64,000 bases of DNA from Terriglobales bacterium (GTDB lineage Bacteria > Acidobacteriota > Terriglobia > Terriglobales > Acidobacteriaceae), in assembly GCA_035567895.1 (NCBI GenBank), contig DATMPC010000099.1, positions 53,749 to 117,748 on the forward strand, written 5' to 3'. Shown here piece after piece: positions 9,048 to 17,012 of this stretch; within the stretch, counting starts at the first letter, position 1; the number at the start of each line of letters is the position of its first letter. Under the pieces are notes generated by a model, which saw only the letters and a program-made list of their open reading frames with translations, was not told where the DNA came from and ran no database searches. Position numbers and translations under genes: made by a program.

Positions 9048-10325
9048 GTGGCCCAGTCAAGCCAAGCTAGTGAGTCTGCAGCACTCACATATAGTTCTGA
9101 ACTATCTCTGGCCCTCGAACGCCTCGACAATTGGATCGAGGGCCAGAATTTCAAAGGCTGGGATCCGCATGATGCGCTAAATAGCCCGATTGTTCGTTCC
9201 CTTGTCGGCGAAAGTCACTTGCTGAGACTCGTCGCAGTGCAGGCCCTGAGGCACTCTCCAGTCAATATGCGTCCACTGCTGCGTGTTCCCAAGTCGCACA
9301 ACCCCAAAGCAATGGGTCTGTTTCTCACCAGTTACTCACACAAGTATCGCAATGGCGGCATAGCTGATCGCGGTCTTCTGGTCAAGTTTTTCGCTCAATG
9401 GCTCAGCCAGCATGCGATTCGGGGCTATTCCGGGCCATGCTGGGGGTACAATTTCGACTGGCCCAATCGAGGTTTCTTTGCTCCGGCTGGCACTCCAACG
9501 ATTGTCAATACAGCCTTTATCGGTCTGGCGTTCCTGGATGCGGAACCGGTGCTGAGGTCGTTTTTGGGAGGGCAAGAGAATGACGGCGGAGGCAGCGCAT
9601 TTGAACCGCTACCGATTGCCCGAGGAGCCTGCGATTTTGTTTTGCGCGATTTGAATCGCCAGGATTCGAGTGCCGGGCAAGTGTGTTTTTCCTACACACC
9701 CATCGATCGCCGTTTCGTCTATAACGCGAATTTACTGGGTGCGCAGTTGCTGGCAGCGGTTCACGCTCGAACAGGAGAAACGAACTTGCGCGAATTTGCT
9801 CTTTCGGCAGCGCGTTTTGCAGTTTCTCGGCAGCGCAGTGACGGTTCCTGGACTTACGGCATTAGTCGCGACGACCAATGGGTAGATAACTTTCACACCG
9901 GATTCGTTCTCGTCGCCTTGAGCGAGATCGGGAGATTGCTCGATACTAACGAATTCGAATCGGCGACTCGAAGTGGATACCGGTTTTGGAAGGAACGGAT
10001 GTTCCTCGAGAACGGCGCACCCAAGTATTACCTCAACAAAACCTATCCGATCGACGTTCACTCCGTTGCGCAGGCAATTCTTACGTTTCTTCAGTTTTCC
10101 GAATCCGAACCTGAAGCCCTTAAGGCAGCCCGACAGATTTCTATCTGGGCGATCAACAACCTTCAGGACTCGTCTGGGTTCTTTCATTATCAGATTCACC
10201 GCTGGCACCGTATACGAATTCCATATATGCGCTGGGGCCAGGCTTGGATGCAACTCGCACTCACAAAGCTCCAACTGAAATGCGACGGCCATAAGCGTGT
10301 CCCGGAGGTTGTGCATGCCCGCTAA
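9048..10325 (+). CDS. Alpha/alpha-toroid polysaccharide biosynthesis protein (VpsJ-like)
   Basis: A 425-residue soluble protein with a GTG start. It has no recognisable glycosyltransferase or kinase motif. Near the N-terminus it has the motif FKGWDPHDALNSP, seen in a family sometimes annotated as VpsJ or, wrongly, as delta-aminolevulinate dehydratase. The rest shows helical-hairpin repeats with QRSDGSWTYG and WVDNFHTGFVLVAL, like the (alpha/alpha)6 toroids of terpene cyclases, glycoside lyases and epimerases. Genes of this family accompany exopolysaccharide loci; the reaction is not established. It follows the amidotransferase by 23 bp and runs into the WecG-like gene, so it is probably in the same operon. 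Confidence 0.6.
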   Translation: MAQSSQASESAALTYSSELSLALERLDNWIEGQNFKGWDPHDALNSPIVRSLVGESHLLRLVAVQALRHSPVNMRPLLRVPKSHNPKAMGLFLTSYSHKYRNGGIADRGLLVKFFAQWLSQHAIRGYSGPCWGYNFDWPNRGFFAPAGTPTIVNTAFIGLAFLDAEPVLRSFLGGQENDGGGSAFEPLPIARGACDFVLRDLNRQDSSAGQVCFSYTPIDRRFVYNANLLGAQLLAAVHARTGETNLREFALSAARFAVSRQRSDGSWTYGISRDDQWVDNFHTGFVLVALSEIGRLLDTNEFESATRSGYRFWKERMFLENGAPKYYLNKTYPIDVHSVAQAILTFLQFSESEPEALKAARQISIWAINNLQDSSGFFHYQIHRWHRIRIPYMRWGQAWMQLALTKLQLKCDGHKRVPEVVHAR

Positions 10326-11082
10326 TCGAGTGGAGTTCTTGGGCTGTCCAGTCGATAACCTTTCGATGGAAGACGCTGTTGCCACTCTGGAGCGGTTTAT
10401 CGAAACACGCGAGCCACATCAGATCGCCGTCATCAACGCGAACAAGCTCTGGCAAATGGAACAGGACCCAAGGTTGGCCACAGCTGTGCGCGGAGCGGCT
10501 TTGTTCATTCCAGAAAAGGCGGTGGTCATCGGGAGCCGGTTGTTGGGGCTAGAGGTTCACCATCACATCGGCGGAGTCATGCTGCTGAAGCGATTCTTAT
10601 CTCGCGCGGAAGAAAGAGGATACCGCCTCTATTTCTTCGGTGCGCAGGCCTCTGTGCTGAATCGAGTGGTGAGCAATCTGCGATCGATTTACGAAAAATT
10701 GCAGATTGTTGGCTGGCATCATGGGTTCTTCACCAGCGAAGAAGACCTTGCGATCAGAAAGGAAATCGCGGAGCTTCGTCCGGATGCGCTTTTTGTTGCT
10801 CTTGGAAGTCCAAAACAGGAATTTTGGATCGCTCAGCACCTGCCGGAGCTCGGGGTTCCTGTTTGCATGGGCGTGGGAGGCAGCTTTGACGTGGTTGCAG
10901 GTATCAAGCGGGACGCACCAGATTGGATTCGCGCTCTGGCGATGGAATGGTTATTTCGGCTCGTGCAAGACCCGCGAAATCTGTGGCGTCGATATGCAAT
11001 TACAATGCCTTGGCTGCTAAGAAAAGTTCTGTCTGAGCTAACACGCAAATGGCTGCCCGGCTTTGAGCAGGGCCACGGATAA
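10315..11082 (+). CDS. WecG/TagA/CpsF family glycosyltransferase (GT26)
   Basis: A 255-residue enzyme. ATG 10315 is preferred over the GTG at 10297 because GGAGG ends six bases before it; the gene then overlaps the previous stop by 11 bp. Family features are NANKLWQMEQDP near the N-terminus, the IPEKAVVIGSRLLG segment, the HHIGGVMLL turn with YFFGAQASVL, and the C-terminal ALGSPKQEFWIAQH with GVGGSFDVVAG and a basic tail (RAPDW-like, RDAPDWIRALAMEWLFRL). GT26 members such as WecG and TagA add the second sugar to an undecaprenyl-diphospho-sugar at the membrane. Its pairing with the priming transferase gene that starts just after its stop fits this order of reactions. Confidence 0.88.
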   Translation: MPANRVEFLGCPVDNLSMEDAVATLERFIETREPHQIAVINANKLWQMEQDPRLATAVRGAALFIPEKAVVIGSRLLGLEVHHHIGGVMLLKRFLSRAEERGYRLYFFGAQASVLNRVVSNLRSIYEKLQIVGWHHGFFTSEEDLAIRKEIAELRPDALFVALGSPKQEFWIAQHLPELGVPVCMGVGGSFDVVAGIKRDAPDWIRALAMEWLFRLVQDPRNLWRRYAITMPWLLRKVLSELTRKWLPGFEQGHG

Positions 11083-11086
11083 ACGC

Positions 11087-11806
11087 ATGTTCGACGATAG
11101 GCGCGGAGTCCTGCTCAAGAATAATCCATTCGGAGTTTTAAGAAAGATGTGCGTGCAAGCAGAAGAGATGGTGTCACTGGAGATGTCGCCGTTCTGGCAC
11201 CGTTGGCTCTTCGTGACCGCAAAGCGCGCTCTGGATATCGTGTTGTCGGCCTTTTTCTTGTTCCTTCTTTTACCAATGTTTCTAGTATTAGCTGTGATGG
11301 TGAAGCTGACTTCTCCAGGACCACTTTTCTACACATGGCGGGTAGTGGGAAAAGACGGTCGGCGTTTCAACGGATATAAGTTCCGTTCGATGTGTGCCAA
11401 CGCTGACGAGTTAAAAGGCCAGCTCGAACATCTCAACGAGATGGATGGGCCCGTATTTAAACTCACCCAAGATCCGCGTGTCACTAAACTCGGAATCTGG
11501 ATGCGCCGTCACAGCTTAGATGAGCTGCCCCAGCTTTATAGCGTATTGAAGGGAGACATGAGCCTGGTCGGTCCACGTCCTCCTCTCTATAGCGAATATG
11601 AGTGTTTTACCGAATATCAGAAGCGAAAGGTCGCAGTTAAGCCAGGTATTACGTGCTTGTGGCAAGTTAACGGACGCAATGACGTGAGAAGCTTTGAGCA
11701 ATGGGTGGAGATGGACTTGAAATACATACGCGAGTGGAGTCCGCTGTTGGACTTCCGCATTTTGTGCAAGACATTTATTGCGGTGTTTGCTGGCACAGGG
11801 AAATAG
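11087..11806 (+). CDS. Undecaprenyl-phosphate sugar-phosphotransferase (priming transferase, PglC/WcaJ C-domain type)
   Basis: A 239-residue membrane protein. ATG 11087 lies four bases after the stop of the WecG-like gene; an upstream TTG at 11063 would create a long overlap. An N-terminal hydrophobic helix (residues about 46-70, FLFLLLPMFLVLAVMVKL) is followed by the bacterial sugar transferase domain. It has the YKFRSM motif, the intact catalytic Asp-Glu dyad in SLDELPQL, GDMSLVGPRPP, and the C-terminal KPGITCLWQVNGRN. Such monotopic phosphoglycosyl transferases load the first sugar-phosphate onto undecaprenyl phosphate at the cytoplasmic face. It lacks the N-terminal four-helix and CoA-binding-like part seen in the second copy at 13781-15226. 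Confidence 0.92.
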   Translation: MFDDRRGVLLKNNPFGVLRKMCVQAEEMVSLEMSPFWHRWLFVTAKRALDIVLSAFFLFLLLPMFLVLAVMVKLTSPGPLFYTWRVVGKDGRRFNGYKFRSMCANADELKGQLEHLNEMDGPVFKLTQDPRVTKLGIWMRRHSLDELPQLYSVLKGDMSLVGPRPPLYSEYECFTEYQKRKVAVKPGITCLWQVNGRNDVRSFEQWVEMDLKYIREWSPLLDFRILCKTFIAVFAGTGK

Positions 11807-11863
11807 GTCTTTTTTGAACCTCAGAAGGACCTTATCGAAGGAATGACCAATGGAGGATTCTGA

Positions 11864-12970
11864 ATGAGAGTCTTAGTGACCGGAGGTGCGGGGTTCATCG
11901 GATCGCACATCGTCGATCGGCACCTAAGGAAAGGGGATCATGTTCGCGTTCTCGATTCGCTGGAGGCGAGAGTTCATCCCAGGGGCAAACCGCCATATCT
12001 CAGAAGCGACGTCGAGTTTATCCAGGGCAGCATCTTGGACCGCTGGCTCCTAAAACGGGCGCTTGATGGCATTGATGTCGTGTCCCATCAGGCGGCATAC
12101 CAAGACTACATGCCTGACTTTTCGAAGTTTCTAAGTGTGAATGCCGTCGGGACGGCACTGTTGTATGAAGTCATCGTCGAGCACCAGATTCCGGTGAAGA
12201 AGATTGTGGTTGCCTCCTCGCAAGCGGTGTACGGGGAGGGCCAATACAAATGCACACAACATGGATTTTTCCTTCCTGCACCGCGGTCACAGGGGCAACT
12301 CCAACGTGGCGAGTGGGAGGTGCAGTGTCCCGAATGTCACGCCGTGAGCGAGTCAGTACCTCTTCGCGAATCGCATGTCAATCCGTACAACCAGTACGCA
12401 GTATCGAAGCTTGCCGAGGAAAAAACGGCGTTGGGATTGGGTTGGCTCCACAATATTCCCACCGTCGCGTTGCGCTATTCAATTACGCAGGGCATGAGAC
12501 AGTCTCTCTTTAACCAGTATTCTGGCGTTTGTCGAATATTCTTTAGCCGCGCGATGAGTGGGCTACCGCTGGTAGTGTACGAAGATGGGCGGCAGAAACG
12601 CGACTTTGTTCACGTTCAGGACGTAGTTGACGCGTACGAGGTCGTTCTGACCAGCGATGCTGCAAATTATCGTGCCTTCAATGTTGGCAGTGGACATGCG
12701 ATGACAGTGCTCGACTATGCTGATGCAGTTGCAAAGAGGCTTGGAAGAGAAATCTCAGTTCACGTTTCTGGGGAATACAGGCGGGGTGACAACCGGCATA
12801 GCGTATCGTCGGTTTCTGAATTGACGGGGCTTGGATGGTCTCCCAGGCGGACGCTCGCCAACATTCTTGATGATTTTCTTGCGTGGGTTGACGCCAATGG
12901 CGGCATACCTGCTGACGCAATGAGTGCTTATGCGCATATGAAGCAAGCCGGGGTGGTAGTAGGGGTGTAG
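11864..12970 (+). CDS. NAD-dependent epimerase/dehydratase, similar to dTDP-L-rhamnose 4-epimerase (WbiB-like)
   Basis: A 368-residue extended SDR. The NAD site is VTGGAGFIGSHI (residues 4-15). The catalytic SSQAVYGEG and YNQYAVSKLAEE (Tyr-x3-Lys) are present. Between them is an insert with KCTQHG and, about 30 residues later, QCPECH. The four Cys/His positions look like a structural zinc site. I know this insert from dTDP-L-rhamnose 4-epimerases such as WbiB, so that activity is a reasonable guess; the substrate is otherwise inferred. GGAGG ends seven bases before ATG. A strong terminator follows the stop, making this the last gene of the first transcription unit. Confidence 0.82.
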   Translation: MRVLVTGGAGFIGSHIVDRHLRKGDHVRVLDSLEARVHPRGKPPYLRSDVEFIQGSILDRWLLKRALDGIDVVSHQAAYQDYMPDFSKFLSVNAVGTALLYEVIVEHQIPVKKIVVASSQAVYGEGQYKCTQHGFFLPAPRSQGQLQRGEWEVQCPECHAVSESVPLRESHVNPYNQYAVSKLAEEKTALGLGWLHNIPTVALRYSITQGMRQSLFNQYSGVCRIFFSRAMSGLPLVVYEDGRQKRDFVHVQDVVDAYEVVLTSDAANYRAFNVGSGHAMTVLDYADAVAKRLGREISVHVSGEYRRGDNRHSVSSVSELTGLGWSPRRTLANILDDFLAWVDANGGIPADAMSAYAHMKQAGVVVGV

Positions 12971-12972
12971 TT

Positions 12973-13005
12973 CTGCTCGTCGGTGTTCATCGAGCAGATT
13001 TTTTC
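12973..13005 (+). terminator. Intrinsic terminator after the epimerase gene
   Basis: A perfect 7-bp stem (CTGCTCG at 12973-12979 pairing with CGAGCAG at 12991-12997) with an 11-base loop is followed by ATTTTTT. This is a standard rho-independent terminator and separates the glycosyltransferase block from the heptose block. Confidence 0.85.
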
Positions 13006-13044
13006 ATTGAGGACGTTGCAAGAACCTTGAATCCTGGAGGAAAT

Positions 13045-13665
13045 GTGTCATCCCCCGACCAAATCCAGAATGCCGCATCTTACTTTTCCGTTTTGGAACG
13101 CTCAGTTTCCACCTTAGAGTGGAATCGCATTGACCTCATTGCCCGTATCCTCTATCGCGCATATGAGGACCAGAAAACCACATTCCTCTTCGGCAATGGA
13201 GGCAGTGCTGCCCTTGCTTCTCACTTCGCTTGTGATCTGGCAAAAGGCACTTGGGTCGATGGGCCGAGTCGCAAGCGTTTCCGTGCAGTCGCTCTTACAG
13301 ACAATCTGCCAATCCTCACGGCTTGGGCCAATGATTCCGGCTACGAGGATGTTTTCGCAGAGCAGCTTCGGGGCCTCATTCAGCCAGATGATGTGGCCTT
13401 TGCAATTAGCTGCAGTGGAAACTCGCGCAACATCCTGAAGGCGCTCGAAGTCTCAAGAGAAGCTGGCGCCGTTACGATCTGCTTGGGCGGATTCGAGGGT
13501 GGGCTTATGAAGTCCCTTTGCGATACGGCTCTGATTGTTTCCTCCGACAACATGCAGATCATTGAGGATCTCCATCTCTCTGTCGCCCATTGCCTGTTCA
13601 CGATTGTGCGAAATCACATTCTGCAAGAGGATTTCAAGAAAGTGGTTGCCGCAAGAGCGTCATAG
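13045..13665 (+). CDS. gmhA: SIS-domain sedoheptulose-7-phosphate isomerase (GmhA-like)
   Basis: A 206-residue SIS protein. GTG 13045 is chosen because GGAGG lies just upstream; a TTG at 13027 would add six residues. The phosphosugar loop is FLFGNGGSAALASH. The family's metal-ligand positions can be traced: His and Asp in SHFACD, then Gln and two His in MQIIEDLHLSVAH. GmhA converts sedoheptulose 7-phosphate to D-glycero-D-manno-heptose 7-phosphate. The nearby HddA-like kinase, HddC-like guanylyltransferase and HAD phosphatase make it the first step of a GDP-heptose route. The paralogue DiaA is the main alternative, but DiaA lacks this context. Confidence 0.82.
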   Translation: MSSPDQIQNAASYFSVLERSVSTLEWNRIDLIARILYRAYEDQKTTFLFGNGGSAALASHFACDLAKGTWVDGPSRKRFRAVALTDNLPILTAWANDSGYEDVFAEQLRGLIQPDDVAFAISCSGNSRNILKALEVSREAGAVTICLGGFEGGLMKSLCDTALIVSSDNMQIIEDLHLSVAHCLFTIVRNHILQEDFKKVVAARAS

Positions 13666-13678
13666 GGCAAGTCTTTGG

Positions 13679-13708
13679 TTGACAAGGGCTTGGATTGCTC
13701 CCAGAATT
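13679..13708 (+). promoter_or_regulatory. Candidate sigma-70 promoter upstream of the second sugar-phosphotransferase gene
   Basis: A perfect TTGACA (13679-13684) stands 18 bases from AGAATT (13703-13708), within the 115-bp gap before 13781. The -10 match is partial, so this is only a candidate internal promoter. Confidence 0.3.
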
Positions 13709-13780
13709 ACAGTTCCGGTGTAATTTGTAACCGTGAGAGCGTCATTTCGGTTTGCAAGTTAAGGATTTGTCTGTTTCATC

Positions 13781-15226
13781 ATGGCTCCCCCGAACGTGAT
13801 GAGTCGTCGTCTGCGGTTTGCAGTTCTTCTCGCCGATCTTCTCTGGATCCTGATTTCCGCCACGATCGCATACTTCCTTCGCTATCGGCTTCATAGCCCA
13901 AGCTCATCGCACCGGAGTTATATCGAATACGTCCTAGTGGCAAGCGTTGCAATGGTCGTTTGGGCGCTGCTGTTTACTCGTATGCGTCTTGACGGATTTT
14001 CGGATGGCTGGGAGGCGCCGCGAGTCTGGTCACAGGTGACGACGGGTGTCCTGTTGCTGACATGCGTCACTCTGTCGGTGGCATTTCTCTCCAGGCAGTC
14101 GTACTCGAGACTGCTGCTCTTGTACTTCGGCGCGCTCCTGTTAATCGGTTTTATTTGCATCCGCTCTTTGGTGCGCGCCTTTGTTGCCTCGCGCTTTCGC
14201 AATCGAGCACTGCAACGCGTCGTGATCATGGGCAGCTGCAATGTTGCTCGTGAGTTGGCAAATAAAATCCAGCGACATCCTGAGCTCATGAAGAATGTGG
14301 TTGGCTTCCTCTACTCAGCCAACGACATGCCTTTGGGATCGCCACGTGCCGATGTTCCCCTTCCAGCTTTGCCCCCCACGAGCACTGTTGGAGTGATCGA
14401 ACTCTTGAAAAAACAAGCTGTGGATGAAATCGTCGTAGCCCATCCGCGCGCCGGCGCCTCGGAGATCCAAAAGCTGCTTCGGCTCGGCCGACTCGCAGGA
14501 TTGAAGGTTTCACTGGTGCCAGAAGGATATGAACTTTACCTCTCAAAGGCGAGTTTTCTGGACGTTGAGGGTCTGCCAATGCTTTGTTTGGAAGAGCAAC
14601 GCCCGAATCAGTTCGCAGTTGTCGCGAAGCGCACGGGGGATCTGGTAATTGCCACCGCTCTGACAGTATTGGTGAGTCCGATCGTCATCATCGCTGCAGC
14701 GAGTCAAATCATAGCCGCAAGAAAGCCTTTCAAGCGCGAGCTTCGATGTGGTTTACATGGGCAACCATTTCTGATGTGGCGCATAAACATCGATCGAGAT
14801 GCAACCGACCTTTCCGGTTTGCGTCTTTGGCTGGCTCGGCTAAGTTTGACCGAACTCCCGCAGCTTTTGAATGTCATCTTGGGGGACATGAGCCTGGTTG
14901 GACCACGACCTGAATCGCCGGATCGTGTAAAGCACTATTCCGAATGGCAGCGTCAGAGATTGAGCGCAAAACCAGGTTTGACCGGACTGGCGCAAGTCCA
15001 CGGTCTCCGCGAGCAACACGCGTCCGAAGACAAGGCGCGCTTCGATTTACAATACATGCTGCATTGGTCGCCGCTGCTGGACCTCTCGCTGCTACTACAA
15101 ACTCTCTGGACGGTCGCGCTTCGCATATGGCACCCGGCTGAGCCGACCGCCGTTGTCCCCCGGACTCCGGAGCCCGGTTTCACGGAGGTTCTTGATGTTG
15201 ATCGTTCGCACGCCGGTGCGGATTAG
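13781..15226 (+). CDS. Polyprenyl glycosylphosphotransferase, full-length WbaP/WcaJ type, with altered catalytic motif
   Basis: A 481-residue protein. The N-terminal third has four hydrophobic helices (about residues 10-130). A Rossmann-like CoA_binding_3 region follows (VVIMGSCNVARELANKI at about 147-163). A fifth helix near residue 285 precedes the C-terminal sugar-transferase domain. That domain keeps GDMSLVGPRPE and KPGLTGLAQVHG but reads SLTELPQL where the family has SLDELPQL, so the catalytic Asp is Thr. The usual KFRSM segment is replaced by MWRINIDR. The protein may be inactive or changed in function, while the intact copy at 11087 could prime glycan synthesis. The ATG follows a weak ribosome-binding site. 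The end overlaps hddA by 32 bp. Confidence 0.85.
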   Translation: MAPPNVMSRRLRFAVLLADLLWILISATIAYFLRYRLHSPSSSHRSYIEYVLVASVAMVVWALLFTRMRLDGFSDGWEAPRVWSQVTTGVLLLTCVTLSVAFLSRQSYSRLLLLYFGALLLIGFICIRSLVRAFVASRFRNRALQRVVIMGSCNVARELANKIQRHPELMKNVVGFLYSANDMPLGSPRADVPLPALPPTSTVGVIELLKKQAVDEIVVAHPRAGASEIQKLLRLGRLAGLKVSLVPEGYELYLSKASFLDVEGLPMLCLEEQRPNQFAVVAKRTGDLVIATALTVLVSPIVIIAAASQIIAARKPFKRELRCGLHGQPFLMWRINIDRDATDLSGLRLWLARLSLTELPQLLNVILGDMSLVGPRPESPDRVKHYSEWQRQRLSAKPGLTGLAQVHGLREQHASEDKARFDLQYMLHWSPLLDLSLLLQTLWTVALRIWHPAEPTAVVPRTPEPGFTEVLDVDRSHAGAD

Positions 15227-16280
15227 TTTTGGCGGCGGAGGGACCGATTTACCCGCCTATTATCAGAAGTTCGGTGGCGCAGTTCTAAGTACTGCCATCA
15301 ACAAGCATTTCTACACAATCCTTCAAAAACGCGCCGACGACAAAGTGCAGGTAATCTCGTCCGACCTGCGCGTGGTAGAAACTTGGGCAGACATTTCCCG
15401 GATGAGCGTCAAGGGAAGCGACTTGGAGATACCACTTTGTGTGATGAAAGAACTCGGATGCGCAGTTTCGTTCAACCTCTTTCTTGCGTCCGAAATTCCG
15501 CCGGGAACGGGCTTGGGTTCGTCAGCCAGCGTTTGTGTGAACGTGCTCAAGACCCTCACTACATATCTCGGCATTCCGATGTCGAAGTATCAGTTGGCGG
15601 AACGAGCATTCCATGTCGCACGAAACGTCCTTGGCAAGCCTGTCGGTAAGCAGGACGAGTACGCCGCGAGTTTTGGGGGCTTGAATTTCATTCGGTTCGC
15701 AGAGGATGAGTCGGTTACCGTGGAGCCGCTCGATCTTGAGCCCGACCTGGTAAGAGAACTTGAATCGAACTTGATGTTGTTCTTTACTGGCGCCGCTCAT
15801 CATTCCTGGACGATCCTGAAAGAGCAGGAGCATTCGACGAGGACAAAGACCGGCGTCGCCATTGACAGTTTGCATGAAATCCGAGAGCTTGCAGATCTGA
15901 TGAGGGCCACTCTCAAAGCGGGAAATCTGGACCAATTTGGCGAATTACTTGATAAAGGATGGCGAGCAAAGAAGCGAGTCTCACAAAGAATATCGTCTTC
16001 TCGGATTGACGAGATGTACGAGGCTGCACGTGGAGCGGGGGCCTTGGGCGGTAAGATCACAGGAGCCGGAGGTGGAGGATTTCTCTTGCTGTACTGTCCG
16101 CAGCCCGCCCAGCAAGCAGTGCGCGCCCGCCTTACCGCATTGGGTGCTCGTGAGATGGATTTCGAATTTGATTTCCAGGGTGCTCAGGTCGTCGTCGATG
16201 ATCCCTTCATCGATGCAGATGAGCGCGGCGGCATGAAATGGACCTTTGAACCTTTGGCGGCTGTGAACTTCTCGCGTTGA
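15195..16280 (+). CDS. hddA: D-glycero-alpha-D-manno-heptose-7-phosphate kinase (GHMP family)
   Basis: A 361-residue GHMP kinase. ATG 15195 is supported by GGAGG six bases upstream; the longer frame from 15153 lies inside the previous gene. The N-terminus is diagnostic for the HddA/FKP-kinase group (TPVRISFGGGGTDLPAYY). The ATP-binding GHMP motif is PPGTGLGSSASVCVN (about residues 98-112), and the third motif appears as GKITGAGGGGFLLLY. HddA phosphorylates D-glycero-alpha-D-manno-heptose 7-phosphate at C1. It is co-transcribed with hddC, the stop and start sharing one base. A fucose kinase is the closest alternative, but the neighbours favour heptose. Confidence 0.88.
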   Translation: MLIVRTPVRISFGGGGTDLPAYYQKFGGAVLSTAINKHFYTILQKRADDKVQVISSDLRVVETWADISRMSVKGSDLEIPLCVMKELGCAVSFNLFLASEIPPGTGLGSSASVCVNVLKTLTTYLGIPMSKYQLAERAFHVARNVLGKPVGKQDEYAASFGGLNFIRFAEDESVTVEPLDLEPDLVRELESNLMLFFTGAAHHSWTILKEQEHSTRTKTGVAIDSLHEIRELADLMRATLKAGNLDQFGELLDKGWRAKKRVSQRISSSRIDEMYEAARGAGALGGKITGAGGGGFLLLYCPQPAQQAVRARLTALGAREMDFEFDFQGAQVVVDDPFIDADERGGMKWTFEPLAAVNFSR

Positions 16281-17005
16281 TGACTGTTGCTCCCCAAAAG
16301 GCTTTCTTGCTTGCGGCGGGTCATGGAACACGACTGCGACCGTTGACCGATGTTACGCCAAAGTGTCTCTTACCCATCTGCGGGGTTCCGATGCTGCAAA
16401 TCTGGCTGGCGAAATGCCGCCAGTACGGCATTCAGGAGGTTCTGATAAACCTCCACTCTCACGCCGATTTAGTTCGTGAGTTCCTTGAACGAAACAATGT
16501 ATCCGGTGTTCGAGTTCAAGTTTCTGACGAACCAGTACTGCTTGGTAGCGCCGGGACGATTCGAGCCAACATGAGGTGGCTATCAGATGCAAGAGGTTTC
16601 TGGATTTTCTACGCTGATGTGCTGACTGATTTGGATTTGAACCAAATGGTCAAACGACACTCTGTGTTAGGAGCATGTGTGACTATCGGTGTATACAGGG
16701 TTCCTGACCCATCCCGATGTGGAATTGTTCAGGTTGACGAAAAAGGCTGGATCACTGAATTCATAGAAAAGCCGAGACTGCCTGTGGGCAATCTTGCGTT
16801 TTCGGGCATTCTCCTCGCATCTCGCGAATTCGTCGATTTCATCCCTGAACGCTTACCGGTGGACATCGGATTTGATGTATTGCCGCGGCTGGCAGGCAGA
16901 ATGGGTGCCTACGAGATTCAGGATTATTTAATCGACATTGGCACGATGGAGAACTATCGCTCTGCTCAGCAGGATTGGCCAGGACTGAAGAGGGCAAGAG
17001 TTTAG
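16280..17005 (+). CDS. hddC: D-glycero-alpha-D-manno-heptose-1-phosphate guanylyltransferase-like nucleotidyltransferase
   Basis: A 241-residue sugar-nucleotidyltransferase. ATG 16280 overlaps the hddA stop (TGATG). The signature LAAGHGTRLRPLTDVTPKCL (residues about 11-30) holds the pyrophosphorylase loop and the Lys that contacts the phosphate. The metal-binding Asp is in WIFYADVLTD, and EFIEKPRLPVGN marks the sugar pocket. HddC makes GDP-D-glycero-alpha-D-manno-heptose from the heptose 1-phosphate. The assignment rests on the gene order with gmhA and hddA; by motifs alone a mannose-1-phosphate guanylyltransferase or glucose-1-phosphate nucleotidyltransferase would fit. Confidence 0.8.
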   Translation: MTVAPQKAFLLAAGHGTRLRPLTDVTPKCLLPICGVPMLQIWLAKCRQYGIQEVLINLHSHADLVREFLERNNVSGVRVQVSDEPVLLGSAGTIRANMRWLSDARGFWIFYADVLTDLDLNQMVKRHSVLGACVTIGVYRVPDPSRCGIVQVDEKGWITEFIEKPRLPVGNLAFSGILLASREFVDFIPERLPVDIGFDVLPRLAGRMGAYEIQDYLIDIGTMENYRSAQQDWPGLKRARV

Positions 17006-17012
17006 GAGCAAA

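Noticed and set aside
10297..10314. GTG start for the WecG-like gene
   Set aside because: GGAGG lies directly before ATG 10315 and not before the GTG.
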